Shown piece after piece: positions 35,615 to 44,900 of a stretch of 64,000 bases of DNA. The DNA lies in assembly GCA_965197635.1 (NCBI GenBank), contig OZ240218.1, positions 1,116,001 to 1,180,000 of the forward strand, read 5' to 3'. Below the pieces are notes generated by a model. The model did not search any database and was not told the DNA's origin. It was given only the letters and a program-made list of their open reading frames with translations. Position 1 is the first letter of the stretch. Each line of letters opens with the position of its first letter. The stretch comes from Bin87 sp965197635 (lineage in GTDB: Bacteria; Chloroflexota; Dehalococcoidia; Lucifugimonadales; UBA3495). The translations under genes and the position numbers were made by a program.

Positions 35615-36946
35615 TTGCTTTTTGACAAGATACTTGGCACTAAGCCGGTCACCGAGGAAAGCTCGGTGGCAGGCAAACCGCTCACCGCCAGCGGTAAAAA
35701 GTACCTACTTGAGAAGATCGTCAAGTGGGTACTTTTTCTTTTGGCCTCAGTGTCGGTGCTGACCACGGTCGGCATCATGTCGGTGCTGTTGTTCGAAGGA
35801 GTCCGGTTCTTCGCCTCAGATTTTTACGAAAACAACCCCGTGGAGCGCGTCGCCACCAGCGAAGCGGACGGCCTTTCAAGGACCGCCCCCGGTTCGCTGG
35901 CTCCCGGTGCCATCCCCGAGATTCGGGTCCGGGCAACCACCGATTCCCTGATCTATGTGAGCTGGGACAAGCCTAATGTCGGCCAGCCACCTACCTCCTA
36001 CGACGTTTACGTCCTGCCTAGCTTGAATGCCAATCTATCGGACTGCCAGAACCTTGGCCCCGACCAGACTTCTTGTGTGATAGCCGACGCGGCTCCCGGC
36101 CGTTCCCACAAGGTAAGCGTGGCCGCGGTTTCAGGTGCGGGCAAGGGTGTGATTCTGCAGACCCCCTCTTTCAGCGTCCCGGAATCGGTGAAGTGGCATC
36201 GCTTCTTCACCGATAGCAAGTGGCGCACCCTGTTGGTGCCACGTTCTTACGGAATATGGCCGTTGCTGGTCGGCACCACGATGATCGCCGTGCTTGCGAT
36301 GTTCGTCGCCGTTCCGCTGGGTCTGATGAGCGCCATTTTCCTTAGCGAATACGCCCACCCCAGGCTCCGGGCCATCACCAAGCCTGTGTTGGAAGTGCTG
36401 GCGGGTATTCCCACCGTGGTGTACGGTTTCTTTGCATTGTTCTTCATTACGCCGCTGCTGCGCGGCATCAGCGACGATGTAGGCATCTTCAACGCCCTGT
36501 CTGCTGCGATCGTGATGGGCGTGATGATCATTCCCATGGTATCGAGCCTTAGCGAAGATGCGATGAGAGCCGTCCCGAACGCCCTGCGGGAGGGTGCCTA
36601 CGCTCTGGGGGCTACCAAAGTCGAGGTCGCAACCAAAGTCGTGGTTCCCGCTGCGCTCTCCGGCATCGTGGCCGCTTTCATCCTGGCGATGTCGCGCGCC
36701 ATCGGTGAAACGATGATTGTATTCATCGCCGCCGGTCAAAACGAAAAACTGACCTTCAACCCGCTTGATCCAGTCAACACGATGACCGGTTTCATGGCGA
36801 CCACCAACTTCAGCGACAACGCCATTCCGGGTACCGCCCAGTTCCAGGCTTTGTTCGCGGTGGGTATCACGCTGTTCATCATCACGCTGCTGATGAACAT
36901 GATAAGCCAGTTCGTTGTGGCCAGGTTCCGCGAGGTGTACGAATAA
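35615..36946 (+). CDS. pstC: Phosphate ABC transporter permease PstC with FN3-like insert
   Basis: 443 residues, longer than typical PstC (about 300). Transmembrane segment 1 is at residues 37-62. The permease core begins at about 212, with the EAA-like loop ALREGAYALGATKVEVATKVVVPAAL and AMSRAIGETM. Between them, residues about 99-188 form a fibronectin type III-like domain (PEIRVRATTDSLIYVSWDKP, SYDVYVLP, AAPGRSHKVSVAAVSGAGKG), with Cys144 and Cys154 perhaps forming a disulfide. This region would lie on the outer side of the membrane. Start TTG 35615 follows aggtga. It overlaps pstA by one base. Confidence 0.92.
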   Translation: MLFDKILGTKPVTEESSVAGKPLTASGKKYLLEKIVKWVLFLLASVSVLTTVGIMSVLLFEGVRFFASDFYENNPVERVATSEADGLSRTAPGSLAPGAIPEIRVRATTDSLIYVSWDKPNVGQPPTSYDVYVLPSLNANLSDCQNLGPDQTSCVIADAAPGRSHKVSVAAVSGAGKGVILQTPSFSVPESVKWHRFFTDSKWRTLLVPRSYGIWPLLVGTTMIAVLAMFVAVPLGLMSAIFLSEYAHPRLRAITKPVLEVLAGIPTVVYGFFALFFITPLLRGISDDVGIFNALSAAIVMGVMIIPMVSSLSEDAMRAVPNALREGAYALGATKVEVATKVVVPAALSGIVAAFILAMSRAIGETMIVFIAAGQNEKLTFNPLDPVNTMTGFMATTNFSDNAIPGTAQFQALFAVGITLFIITLLMNMISQFVVARFREVYE

Positions 36947-37866
36947 TGGCGACCGGAATGCGGCCCAAGTACCAGCAAAAACTGGCCAACCGCAAACGCA
37001 ATGCGTCGATCTTCTACGGCGTGTGCGTGGCAGCGGTAATTATCGCGGTGTTGATGTTGGTTGCGCTCCTCTACAGCGTGATCTCGGAGGCCGTCGCATG
37101 GTTGAACCTGGATGGTACGTCCATCAAAACCCTGATTGCGGACATACCCTCCAGCAAAGCCGTCAACTCCGGCCTTTTCCCCGCAATCGTCGGCACGCTC
37201 TGGGTGATGGGCATCTGCATCTTCGTTTCATTCACGGTGGGCGTATCGGCGGCCATATACTTGGAGGAATATTCCAGCGGCAGCCGGATTGCCGAGTTGA
37301 TCCAGACCAACATCCAGAATCTCGCCGCGGTGCCTTCCATCGTGTACGGCATACTCGGGTTGTCCATATTCGTAACCTTCTTCGTTTGGTTGGCGCCTGA
37401 TACCGACGGCAAGAACGTGGCGGCTGCCGGGCTGACTCTCGCGTTGCTGATCATGCCCGTAGTCATCGTGTCGTCCCAGGAGGCGATACGCGCGGTCCCG
37501 TCGTCAATACGCGAGGGCGGATACGCGCTGGGCGGGACCAAGTGGCAGGTGATCTGGCGGTTGGTGTTGCCCCAGTCAATGCCCGGCATCCTGACGGGCA
37601 TTATCCTGGCCGTCAGCCGCGCTATGGGGGAAGCCGCGCCATTGGTCATCATGGGCGCTCTCTCCTTCGTGCCCTTTGCGCCGGCGCATCCGCTGGACCG
37701 GTTCACCGTCCTTCCCATCCAGATCTACGTCTGGATCTCGAAGCCTCAAGAAGAGTTCCATCACCTGGCCGCCGCCGGCATCGTTGTGCTGCTGGTGATG
37801 TTGCTCGGGATGAACGCTTTCGCGATCTTCCTGCGAAATCGTTTGCAGAAGAACCAACGGGGGTAA
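36946..37866 (+). CDS. pstA: Phosphate ABC transporter permease PstA
   Basis: 306 residues, six membrane segments, with SIREGGYALGGTKWQVIWRLVLPQSMPGI as the loop that docks on PstB and AVSRAMGEAAPLVIMG after it. The TAATG junction with pstC means translational coupling. High-affinity phosphate uptake as heterodimer with PstC. Confidence 0.95.
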   Translation: MATGMRPKYQQKLANRKRNASIFYGVCVAAVIIAVLMLVALLYSVISEAVAWLNLDGTSIKTLIADIPSSKAVNSGLFPAIVGTLWVMGICIFVSFTVGVSAAIYLEEYSSGSRIAELIQTNIQNLAAVPSIVYGILGLSIFVTFFVWLAPDTDGKNVAAAGLTLALLIMPVVIVSSQEAIRAVPSSIREGGYALGGTKWQVIWRLVLPQSMPGILTGIILAVSRAMGEAAPLVIMGALSFVPFAPAHPLDRFTVLPIQIYVWISKPQEEFHHLAAAGIVVLLVMLLGMNAFAIFLRNRLQKNQRG

Positions 37867-37872
37867 ACCAAA

Positions 37873-38658
37873 ATGGCCGCAACTCCAGTTGCAACCCGGC
37901 CCGCGATCCGTGCCATCGACGTCGGAGTTTTCTACGGCTCCAACAAGGTGATCGAAGGCGTGTCCATTGATATGCCGGAGCACGAAATCACCGCCATCAT
38001 CGGCCCCAGCGGCGCCGGCAAAAGCACGCTACTGCGATGTATCAACCGGATGAACGACCTCATCGAGATCTTTCGGATGGAAGGGCAAATGTGGTTCGGC
38101 GAGTACAACCTGTACGCGCCCGATTCGGATCCCACCCAGATCCGCTACCGGATAGGGATGGTGTTTCAGCGACCGAACCCGTTTCCCAAGTCCATCTACG
38201 ACAACATCTCCTTTGGTCCACGTATCAACGGCTTCACTGGAAACATGGACGACATCGTGGAGGAGTCTTTGCAACGCGCCGCCCTGTGGGACGAAGTCAA
38301 GGACCGCCTCAAGGAATCGGCGCTCTCTCTGTCCGGCGGTCAGCAACAGCGCCTTTGCATTGCACGCGCGTTGGCGGTAGAACCCAGCATAATCCTCATG
38401 GACGAGCCCTGCTCGGCACTGGATCCCATAGCAACCCTGGCCATCGAAGAGCTGATGCAGGAACTCAAACAGCAGTACACCATCGTCATCGTTACCCACA
38501 ATATGCAACAGGCCGGCCGGGTTTCCGACAAGACCGCCTTCCTGATGCCCGACGAAAATCGCGTGGCTCACCTGATTGAGTTCGGTGACACGCGCACTCT
38601 CTTCACCAACCCCACCGACGAGCGCACCGAAGCCTACATCACGGGCCGGTTCGGTTAG
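37873..38658 (+). CDS. pstB: Phosphate ABC transporter ATP-binding protein PstB
   Basis: 261 residues. Walker A GPSGAGKST (44-52), signature LSGGQQQRLCIARAL, Walker B IILMDEP, and an H-loop in IVIVTHNMQQAGRVSD. The MVFQRPNPFPKSIYDN Q-loop is the PstB hallmark. Powers phosphate import. Confidence 0.97.
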   Translation: MAATPVATRPAIRAIDVGVFYGSNKVIEGVSIDMPEHEITAIIGPSGAGKSTLLRCINRMNDLIEIFRMEGQMWFGEYNLYAPDSDPTQIRYRIGMVFQRPNPFPKSIYDNISFGPRINGFTGNMDDIVEESLQRAALWDEVKDRLKESALSLSGGQQQRLCIARALAVEPSIILMDEPCSALDPIATLAIEELMQELKQQYTIVIVTHNMQQAGRVSDKTAFLMPDENRVAHLIEFGDTRTLFTNPTDERTEAYITGRFG

Positions 38659-38722
38659 CGCGATGCGGTGAAAATGACGGCGGCGACCGTCCGCCTCGTC
38701 CGGTCCGCAAGGAGGCGTCGAA

Positions 38723-39403
38723 ATGCTGAGGTCTGATTACGACCGCAACCTGTCCAGCCTGCAAGACGATCTGGCCGCTATGGGCGAGCGAGTCGAGGCG
38801 GCGACCAGATCTGCGCTTGCCGCCCTGGAAACTCAGGACATGGCGCTCGCCCAAAAAACCATCGACAATGATGACGAAATCGACGAGCTGCAAGACGAAT
38901 TGGAAAACAAGTGCGTAATGCTACTGGCGACGCAACAACCCGCCGCCACCGACCTGCGCGTCGTGATGTCCGCGGTGCATATCGGCGTCGAATTGGAGCG
39001 GATGGGGGACTATGCTGAAGGCATCGCCAAAATCTGCCTCCGCATCGGGGACCAACCGTTGCTGAAACCGCTGATCGACATTCCACGCATGGCGGATTTG
39101 GCGCTCACCATGCTTGGCGAGAGTTTGCAAGCATTCTCCACACGGGACGAATGGCTGGCCCGCAAAGTTTGCCGGGACGATGACGCAGTTGACGACCTTT
39201 ACAACCAGATTTACCGCGAATTGCTGACGTATATGCTTCAGGACCCGCGGAACATCGAACGCGCCACGTATCTGCTCTGGGTGGCGCACGACTTGGAACG
39301 CATCGCCGACCGCGCTACCAACATATCCGAACGGGTGTTGTGGTTGATCTCCGGGCACACCGTCGGAACCGGGGACGTGAAATCGGAGCGTTCCTTGCGC
39401 TGA
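38723..39403 (+). CDS. phoU: Phosphate transport regulator PhoU
   Basis: 226 residues, all-helical with two PhoU repeats: DLAAMGERVEAATRSALAALETQD in the first and LQAFSTRDEWLARKVCRDDDAVDDLYNQI in the second. The repeated ERMGDYAEGIAKI/ERIADRATNISERVLW metal-binding motifs fit. Strong aaggaggcg site. It acts as a negative modulator of Pst/PhoR in other bacteria. No PhoB/PhoR in the window. Confidence 0.95.
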   Translation: MLRSDYDRNLSSLQDDLAAMGERVEAATRSALAALETQDMALAQKTIDNDDEIDELQDELENKCVMLLATQQPAATDLRVVMSAVHIGVELERMGDYAEGIAKICLRIGDQPLLKPLIDIPRMADLALTMLGESLQAFSTRDEWLARKVCRDDDAVDDLYNQIYRELLTYMLQDPRNIERATYLLWVAHDLERIADRATNISERVLWLISGHTVGTGDVKSERSLR

Positions 39404-39431
39404 ATTGGTTCAAACGTTGTCCGTCGGCTGG

Positions 39432-39460
39432 TTGACAATTCCCGACCTCGACAGTATAGT
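39432..39460 (+). promoter_or_regulatory. Strong sigma70-type promoter of reductase operon
   Basis: TTGACA (39432-39437), exactly 17 bases, TATAGT (39455-39460). The predicted start is about 39467, giving a leader of about 165 bases before the TTG start codon at 39633. Confidence 0.75.
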
Positions 39461-39632
39461 TTTCGCAAATGCATAGTACTTGCAAAACCATTTGCGTTTG
39501 TATCTGTTCCTGTCCCCCAACATCGGGGGCAGGATAAACCTGATTGCTCCATTCAGGTTAGCGCCTGCGCCCACCGCATTTGCCGTAAGGCAACGGTGGG
39601 TTTTCTTTTGCCAACAAGCCAAGGAGGACACC
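39461..39632 (+). promoter_or_regulatory. Structured 5' leader, candidate riboswitch/attenuator
   Basis: Four successive hairpins: cgcaaatg/catttgcg (39464-39495), tcctgtcccc/gggggcagga (39507-39534), aacctga/tcaggtt (39537-39559), and the terminator at 39570-39600. It then opens into an aaggagg site (39621-39627) and the TTG start. I could not match it to a riboswitch class I know. Alternative pairing that would disrupt the terminator was not demonstrated. Confidence 0.55.
39570..39609 (+). terminator. Intrinsic terminator inside the leader
   Basis: Stem cccaccg/cggtggg extended by ttgcc/ggcaa around gtaa (with a 3-base bulge), followed by ttttctttt. It lies between the promoter and the reductase start codon, so it can only attenuate the downstream gene. 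Confidence 0.75.
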
Positions 39633-41468
39633 TTGACCACCCCAGCGCAAAACCCCAGCCTGGAACAAATCCACGATTCCAGTATGCAATTGGCGACCGA
39701 GTCGTCGGCGATCATCCCCTTTATGGAAGATGAGATCCAGCGTTTCGACGCCGAGGTAGACCGTTTTCGTGGCGGAGAGCTGGACAACACAGTTTTCACC
39801 CCCTTCCGCCTCCGCCAGGGCGTGTACGGGCAGCGCCAAGCCGATGTGCAGATGATTCGGGTCAAGCTCCCCGGCGGCATCGTGTCCGCCGATATGCTGG
39901 ACTGTTTCGGCGACATCGCCGAACGCTATGCGCCGTTGCAGAAGGGGCACATCACCACGCGAGAGAACATCCAGCTGCACCATATCCCCCTGGAGCAGAC
40001 CTCGGAAGTGTTGCGGCTTCTGGGTGGGGTCGGGCTGTCCACCCGCGAAGCCTGCGGCAACACGGTGCGCAATGTGGTGGGGCCGCCCACCGCGGGGGTC
40101 AACCGCGAGGAGGTGTTTGATCCGACGCCGTACCTGACCGCCTACGTGCGTTTCGGCGTGCGCCATCCCATCACCCAGAGCTTTCCCCGGAAGTTCAAGT
40201 CGGCTTTTACGGGAAACGATCAGCGCGACGAAGTGGCCGCGGCTATCCAGGACCTCACTTTCGTGTCCCAGTACAAAGAAATCGACGGCGAGCAACGCAA
40301 GGGTTTCAGAGTTTATTGCGGCGGTGGAACCTCCATCATGCCGCGGCTGGCCCAGCCCCTATACGAGTGGGTGTCGGAGGACGACTATCTGCGGGTCGCG
40401 CTGGCGGTGTGGACGGTGTTCAATAACGCCGATATGCTGCGCAAGAACCGCATGATGGCCCGCCTTAAGGTCCTGATTGACCGCATAGGCCTAGACGAAT
40501 TCCGCGACATGGTGGACGCCGAGTTGGCCAACGTCGGGCCCATTGACTTCCGCTCGCTGATGGTGGCAGAGGAAATCCAGAGCGAGACCCCGCCCGAACA
40601 GCCGGCATCAGCCAACGGCGACGACTCCAATCCCGAATATCAGGCTTGGCTCAAATCCAACGTGGAACCGCAGCGGCAGGACGGCTACCACGTCATCTAC
40701 GTGAAAATCATCCGGGGAGACCTCGACCCGGCGCAGTTCCACGGCTTGGCTGATATTGTTCGCCAATACACCGGAGGAAAAGCACGCACGTCCCAGGAGC
40801 AGAACATCGTACTTCGCTGGGTGCCCACCGGCTACCTGTACGACGTTTGGGAATCTCTGAAGGCTTTGGAACTGGCGGAGGCCGGCCATGACCACATTTC
40901 CAACGTGGTCTCTTGCCCGGGCACCGACAGTTGCAAGCTGGGGATCACCGCTTCCATGGGCCTCGCCACAGCCCTACGCGCTGAGATGTCGGACTGGAAC
41001 GGCCTGGCTGACGATGCCGGCGTCAGCGATATTCGCATCAAGATGAGCGGCTGTCCAAATGGCTGCGGCCTACATCACATCGCCAACATCGGCTTCCATG
41101 GCGCAGCGGTCAAGGGCGTGGATGCCGAGCAAATCCCGTCATACGAGTTGTTCCTGGGCGGCAACTACGGTGACAACCGGGTCGAGGATTCACGCATCGG
41201 AACCCGCGTACCCAAGGTTAAAGTGCCGGCCAAGCTGGTACCCTCGGTGCTGAAGGACATCGTTTCCTACTACAAAGACCACCGCACGAACGAAACCGAA
41301 CGTTTCAACGACTTCCTTGATCGTGTCGGTTTGGAAGAGTTGACTTCGGTAGCGGCTCGCGCCCAGGAAATCGGACACGAGGCCGAGGGTGGCGGAGAGA
41401 TGTACTACGACTGGGAGCGCACCAATCAATACGTGCTGGAGCGGGGAGAAGGCGAGTGCGCCGTCTAA
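39633..41468 (+). CDS. Siroheme-dependent sulfite/nitrite reductase (ferredoxin type)
   Basis: 611 residues from TTG 39633 (aaggagg 5 bases upstream); the open frame extends further up, but through the leader. Two ferrodoxin-like/reductase half repeats. CPGTDSC and SGCPNGC supply the C-x5-C and C-x3-C ligands for the 4Fe-4S and siroheme, and KGHITTRENIQLHHIP is the substrate/siroheme Arg region. A single-electron donor such as ferredoxin is expected. Sulfite versus nitrite as substrate cannot be decided. The next gene makes the siroheme precursor. Confidence 0.9.
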   Translation: MTTPAQNPSLEQIHDSSMQLATESSAIIPFMEDEIQRFDAEVDRFRGGELDNTVFTPFRLRQGVYGQRQADVQMIRVKLPGGIVSADMLDCFGDIAERYAPLQKGHITTRENIQLHHIPLEQTSEVLRLLGGVGLSTREACGNTVRNVVGPPTAGVNREEVFDPTPYLTAYVRFGVRHPITQSFPRKFKSAFTGNDQRDEVAAAIQDLTFVSQYKEIDGEQRKGFRVYCGGGTSIMPRLAQPLYEWVSEDDYLRVALAVWTVFNNADMLRKNRMMARLKVLIDRIGLDEFRDMVDAELANVGPIDFRSLMVAEEIQSETPPEQPASANGDDSNPEYQAWLKSNVEPQRQDGYHVIYVKIIRGDLDPAQFHGLADIVRQYTGGKARTSQEQNIVLRWVPTGYLYDVWESLKALELAEAGHDHISNVVSCPGTDSCKLGITASMGLATALRAEMSDWNGLADDAGVSDIRIKMSGCPNGCGLHHIANIGFHGAAVKGVDAEQIPSYELFLGGNYGDNRVEDSRIGTRVPKVKVPAKLVPSVLKDIVSYYKDHRTNETERFNDFLDRVGLEELTSVAARAQEIGHEAEGGGEMYYDWERTNQYVLERGEGECAV

Positions 41469-41486
41469 CGGCAGTCTCGCGGCTGC

Positions 41487-42311
41487 ATGGCTAAAGCTTC
41501 ACTGAACGGACGAGTGCTGGCCTTCGTTGAGGCGCGAATGCCCGACGAAATGTCCAGCCTGATCCGTCGGCACGGCGGTGTGCCGTATGGCGCCCCTGTC
41601 ATGCAGGAGCATTATCTCCAGGATAGCCCGGAAGTTCAACGGGCCGTTGGGGATGTGTGCGAAGGGCGGGTCGATGCGGCCATTTTCCTCACCGGCGTTG
41701 GCGCAAACGCCATGATGGGAATCGCAGATGCCATGGGGCGACTGGCCGAATTTGAAGACGCGTTGCGCAACATCACTGTGATAGCGCGCAGCCCCAAGCC
41801 GGGCCGGATATTACGCCGCCACAAAATCCCCATCGCGGTCATGCCGCCTGAACCCTACACCTCTTCTGACCTAACCACCGCCATGGCCAAACTCCCGCTG
41901 ACCGGCAAAAAAGTAATCTTCCAACGCTATGGAGGCCCCGACTCCGAACTACCCACCTATCTGCGTGAACAGGGTGCGGATTATCGGGAACTCACCCTCT
42001 ACGACTGGGGCCTGCCCGACGACACCGGCCCGGTGGTGGAGATGATTGACCGGATGGCGGACGGGGCGGTCGACGCTCTGGCCTTCACCAGCCGGCCACA
42101 GGTTCCCAACCTCCTCACCATCGCCGGCCTGGCCGGCAGAGAACAATTGCTGCGGCGCAGTCTGGCCGGACCAGTAGCCGTGGCGTCGGTCGGGCCAGTG
42201 TGCACCCGCAAGCTGCTGGAGCATAACATCGCGGTGGACGTCGAACCCGACCACCCCCATATGGGTAACCTGGTGTTGGCGGTGGCGGAGTATTTCGGCG
42301 ATGCAGCCTAG
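41487..42311 (+). CDS. hemD: Uroporphyrinogen-III synthase
   Basis: 274 residues with the two-domain HemD architecture. Typical elements are LNGRVLAFVEARMPDEMSSLIRRHGG at the start, DAAIFLTGVGANAMMG, and the C-terminal ALAFTSRPQVPNLLTIA and ASVGPVCTRKLLEH. It makes the precursor of siroheme used by the adjacent reductase. The gene is 18 bases after the reductase. Its stop overlaps the stop of the converging cupin gene. Confidence 0.88.
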   Translation: MAKASLNGRVLAFVEARMPDEMSSLIRRHGGVPYGAPVMQEHYLQDSPEVQRAVGDVCEGRVDAAIFLTGVGANAMMGIADAMGRLAEFEDALRNITVIARSPKPGRILRRHKIPIAVMPPEPYTSSDLTTAMAKLPLTGKKVIFQRYGGPDSELPTYLREQGADYRELTLYDWGLPDDTGPVVEMIDRMADGAVDALAFTSRPQVPNLLTIAGLAGREQLLRRSLAGPVAVASVGPVCTRKLLEHNIAVDVEPDHPHMGNLVLAVAEYFGDAA

Positions 42312-42640
42312 TATTTAAACTCTTCGCGCACCGGGCTAAATATGTCCAAGGCCACCGCTTTGGTGTTCTGCCCTTTGGCGTAGTGTTCGACATCGCCCGG
42401 GATGATGTACATATCGCCGGGTTTGAGCACGCGAACCTCGCCTCCGATTCCCATCTCCAGCTCGCCTTCGACGATGATGCCGCCCTGCTCATGCGGGTGA
42501 GTGTGCAGCGGAACAGTAGCGCCAGCGTCCACCTCCACCAGGGAGAACAGCATCTGGGCTCCCCAGAAAGTGCGAGTGCGGGCGCCTTCGGCTAATTCCT
42601 TGTAGCCTCGGTTTTCCGGTTGCAGGAAATAATTGCTCAT
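42308..42640 (-). CDS. Cupin-domain protein
   Basis: 110 residues, single cupin barrel. Motif 1 is PLHTHPHEQGGIIVEGELE, with the His/Gln/Glu metal ligands, and motif 2 PGDMYIIPGDVEHYA, with the second-motif His. ATG 42640 has aaaggagcc upstream. Enzyme or sensor role unknown. It may follow radC in transcription: the two genes are separated by about 20 bases on the same strand, with radC downstream. Confidence 0.85.
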   Translation of the reverse strand: MSNYFLQPENRGYKELAEGARTRTFWGAQMLFSLVEVDAGATVPLHTHPHEQGGIIVEGELEMGIGGEVRVLKPGDMYIIPGDVEHYAKGQNTKAVALDIFSPVREEFKY

Positions 42641-42659
42641 CAAGTTGGCTCCTTTCTGT

Positions 42660-43556
42660 TCAGTTCTGATCGAAACCCAATTCTTTTTCCTTCAGGCTGG
42701 CAAAACGACCACCCTGACCGATAATCAGGTGGTCGAGCAATTCTATGTCCATTAGCTTGCCCGCCGCGTACAGATCCCGGGTTACGGTGACGTCTTCGGG
42801 GCTGGGCGCAGGATCGCCGGATGGGTGGTTGTGGACGACTATCATTGACGGCGCATTTTCTCGAATGGCGGGACGCAGAACTTCAGCGGGGCGCACCGCA
42901 CTGCTGTTGACGGTGCCGACGTAGATGGTGCGCCGAGCCACCACCTGATTGCGAGTGTTCAACAACAGCACGACCAGGTTTTCCTGGTATAACAATTCCA
43001 TCTCAGCCGAAACCAGATTGGCCGCATCTTGCGGGCAGGAAATTTGCGTCCGTTCCTCCGGCGCCAGGGACGCGATGCGACGCCCCAGTTCCAGCGCCGC
43101 CATAATCTCGCAGGTTTTGGCGTCGCTTAATCCGCGTTGACCTTTCAGCTCGGCGTATCCGGCGCGAGCCAAGCCTCCCAGGCCATCAAACTCGGCGATG
43201 ACGCGCATGGCCATGCTGATGGCGTTTTCGCCAGCGATACCGTTACGCAGCAGAATGGCGACCAGCTCCGCGTTGTTGAGGTAGCGAGCACCGTGCTCGC
43301 GTAGCCGTTCCCGAGGTCGCTCGTTTGCCGGCATTTGCAGGATGGTGGGTTGGTAAGCAGGCGCAGCCTTGTCGCGGGAAGTGCGCACCACCTCCGAGCG
43401 ATCCGGCGACTTGACAATTGGAGTCAGTCCGGCGTCGGAGGGTTGAATGGCAGAACCGACCGGCGCGCCGGCGATAATCTGCTCCAGCTCGACTCGAAAC
43501 TCTTCAACGGCTGCGGCTTCGGCAGGTGACCCGGCGATGACCATCATACTCTCCAT
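42660..43556 (-). CDS. radC: RadC-family JAB/MPN protein
   Basis: 298 residues, longer than usual RadC (about 220) due to a Pro/Ala-rich N-terminal extension of about 75 residues. Helix-hairpin-helix-like RERLREHGARYLNNAELVAILLRNGIAGENA is followed by the MPN/JAB domain. The metal motif VVHNHPSGDPAPSPEDV (H-x-H-x..D type) is intact. RadC function is poorly established. It is located upstream of the cupin gene (same direction). Confidence 0.9.
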   Translation of the reverse strand: MESMMVIAGSPAEAAAVEEFRVELEQIIAGAPVGSAIQPSDAGLTPIVKSPDRSEVVRTSRDKAAPAYQPTILQMPANERPRERLREHGARYLNNAELVAILLRNGIAGENAISMAMRVIAEFDGLGGLARAGYAELKGQRGLSDAKTCEIMAALELGRRIASLAPEERTQISCPQDAANLVSAEMELLYQENLVVLLLNTRNQVVARRTIYVGTVNSSAVRPAEVLRPAIRENAPSMIVVHNHPSGDPAPSPEDVTVTRDLYAAGKLMDIELLDHLIIGQGGRFASLKEKELGFDQN

Positions 43557-43684
43557 CGAAACATAGCATCGTGGACCAGTCTAAACCGAATGTCGCCAGG
43601 CGCGCGACGGCCGGCTGTCAGCAAAATATGGTCCAGCGGGAGAAAGTTACGCCAAACCCTCATATTGAATTCGCCCGCGAAAGA

Positions 43685-44863
43685 TCATCTCAACGCCTTG
43701 TAAACACGATATCCGCCATGCGACAAACCGGAGAAGATATGGGGCACGCTGAAAATTCGACGGCGGTTCGGCATAAATTCATCCGTACCCAGTTGTTCAA
43801 CCGCGGCGAGGGTTCGCTGCAACCCGGTTTCCATGGTTCGGTAGCTCGCGTCGTCAATCAAATCCAAGGCGCTACAGGTCAGCACCGGGCCGATCAGACA
43901 ACTCAGCATGACCTGCCGGTATTCCCGCCAACACTCAGCGAACGTGTAGCCCTTGACCCCCGAGCCGCACCGGGTGTCGTGATACTCCTCTACAGTTTCC
44001 CGTTCGATCTCACGACGAACCTCGGGAGCGACGCTGGTGGAGAGAAAATATGTCACGTCGCGCAGGCCGCTGTGCATCCCGCAGTTCTGCTAATCAATAG
44101 CCGTCAATCCACCAGCGTCGGGTGCGGCGAGAAACAAATTGGCCGAGCGGAAATCGCCGTGGGTGAAGGTCCGGTGACCCGCGCCCATCTCTTCCAGGTG
44201 GTCCGCAATGCGCGGGCCGTAGGATTCGGCCAAGCGCCTCATAACTTCGGAGAAACAATGGCCGAACCGGTTGAGAGTGGGCGGCAGGTAGGCCAGATAG
44301 GCGAGTTGAACCAACGGCCGTTGCTGTTTCAGGTAATCACGGAACGGTGACAAACGGGGATCAACGACTTTATTCCAATATTGGGCGTGCAGACGAGCGA
44401 CGGCGCGTATAGCGGTTTTTGCCTGGGCTGGAGACGCGCCATCGCTCTCTATCGCATGATGCGTTGCGTTCATATCTTCCAACACCAACACGAAGCAGTG
44501 GCTGCGGTCCTCGAAGTCGCCATAGATGAGCGCGGGCGATCCCATGGGCGAGAATTGCGCCATGTTGAGGTAGTAGTCGTACTCGCGCCGATACAACTGG
44601 AGCCTCCGGGCAATACGAAAGGTCTTTGGGTTGGAGCTGTGCAGCTTGACGATTACCGTCTGCGGCCCGGCGGGCGCATCGTTGCTCCAAGCCAGGCGAC
44701 AACGCAGGAGTTGTCGGAACAAGCCGGAGCCGGTTCCGATGCATTCGACTTGGATTGCCTCGACCGGATGCAATTCGCCCGTACTACCCGCAGCCAACGC
44801 CGGCCGGAGCCATTCCGCCGTGACGCCCGCGGCGTCATCCGGTATGTAAGGATTGGACGCCAT
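43685..44863 (-). pseudogene. Aminoglycoside phosphotransferase-like kinase with in-frame TAG
   Basis: A 390-codon frame from ATG 44863 (MASNPYIPDDAAG). Kinase-fold blocks are present: VIVKLHSSNPKTFRIARR, HCFVLVLEDMNA, and the Brenner-type FTHGDFRSANLFL. At GGLTAID the next codon is TAG at 44090-44092, where the neighbouring paralog has the W of VVDWQISG. The frame continues without shift (GMHSGLRDVTYFLSTS) to a stop at 43685. The protein would end right after the catalytic Asp loop. Point mutation or pseudogene; TAG is used as normal stop elsewhere in the window. Confidence 0.85.
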
Positions 44864-44900
44864 GTTGCCTGTGTTGCAACAGTCCGGACGGCGGCCGGAG

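Noticed and set aside
44090..44092. TAG recoded as an amino acid
   Set aside because: TAG ends normal genes here (for example hemD and the LLM gene), so recoding is not supported; a point mutation is simpler.
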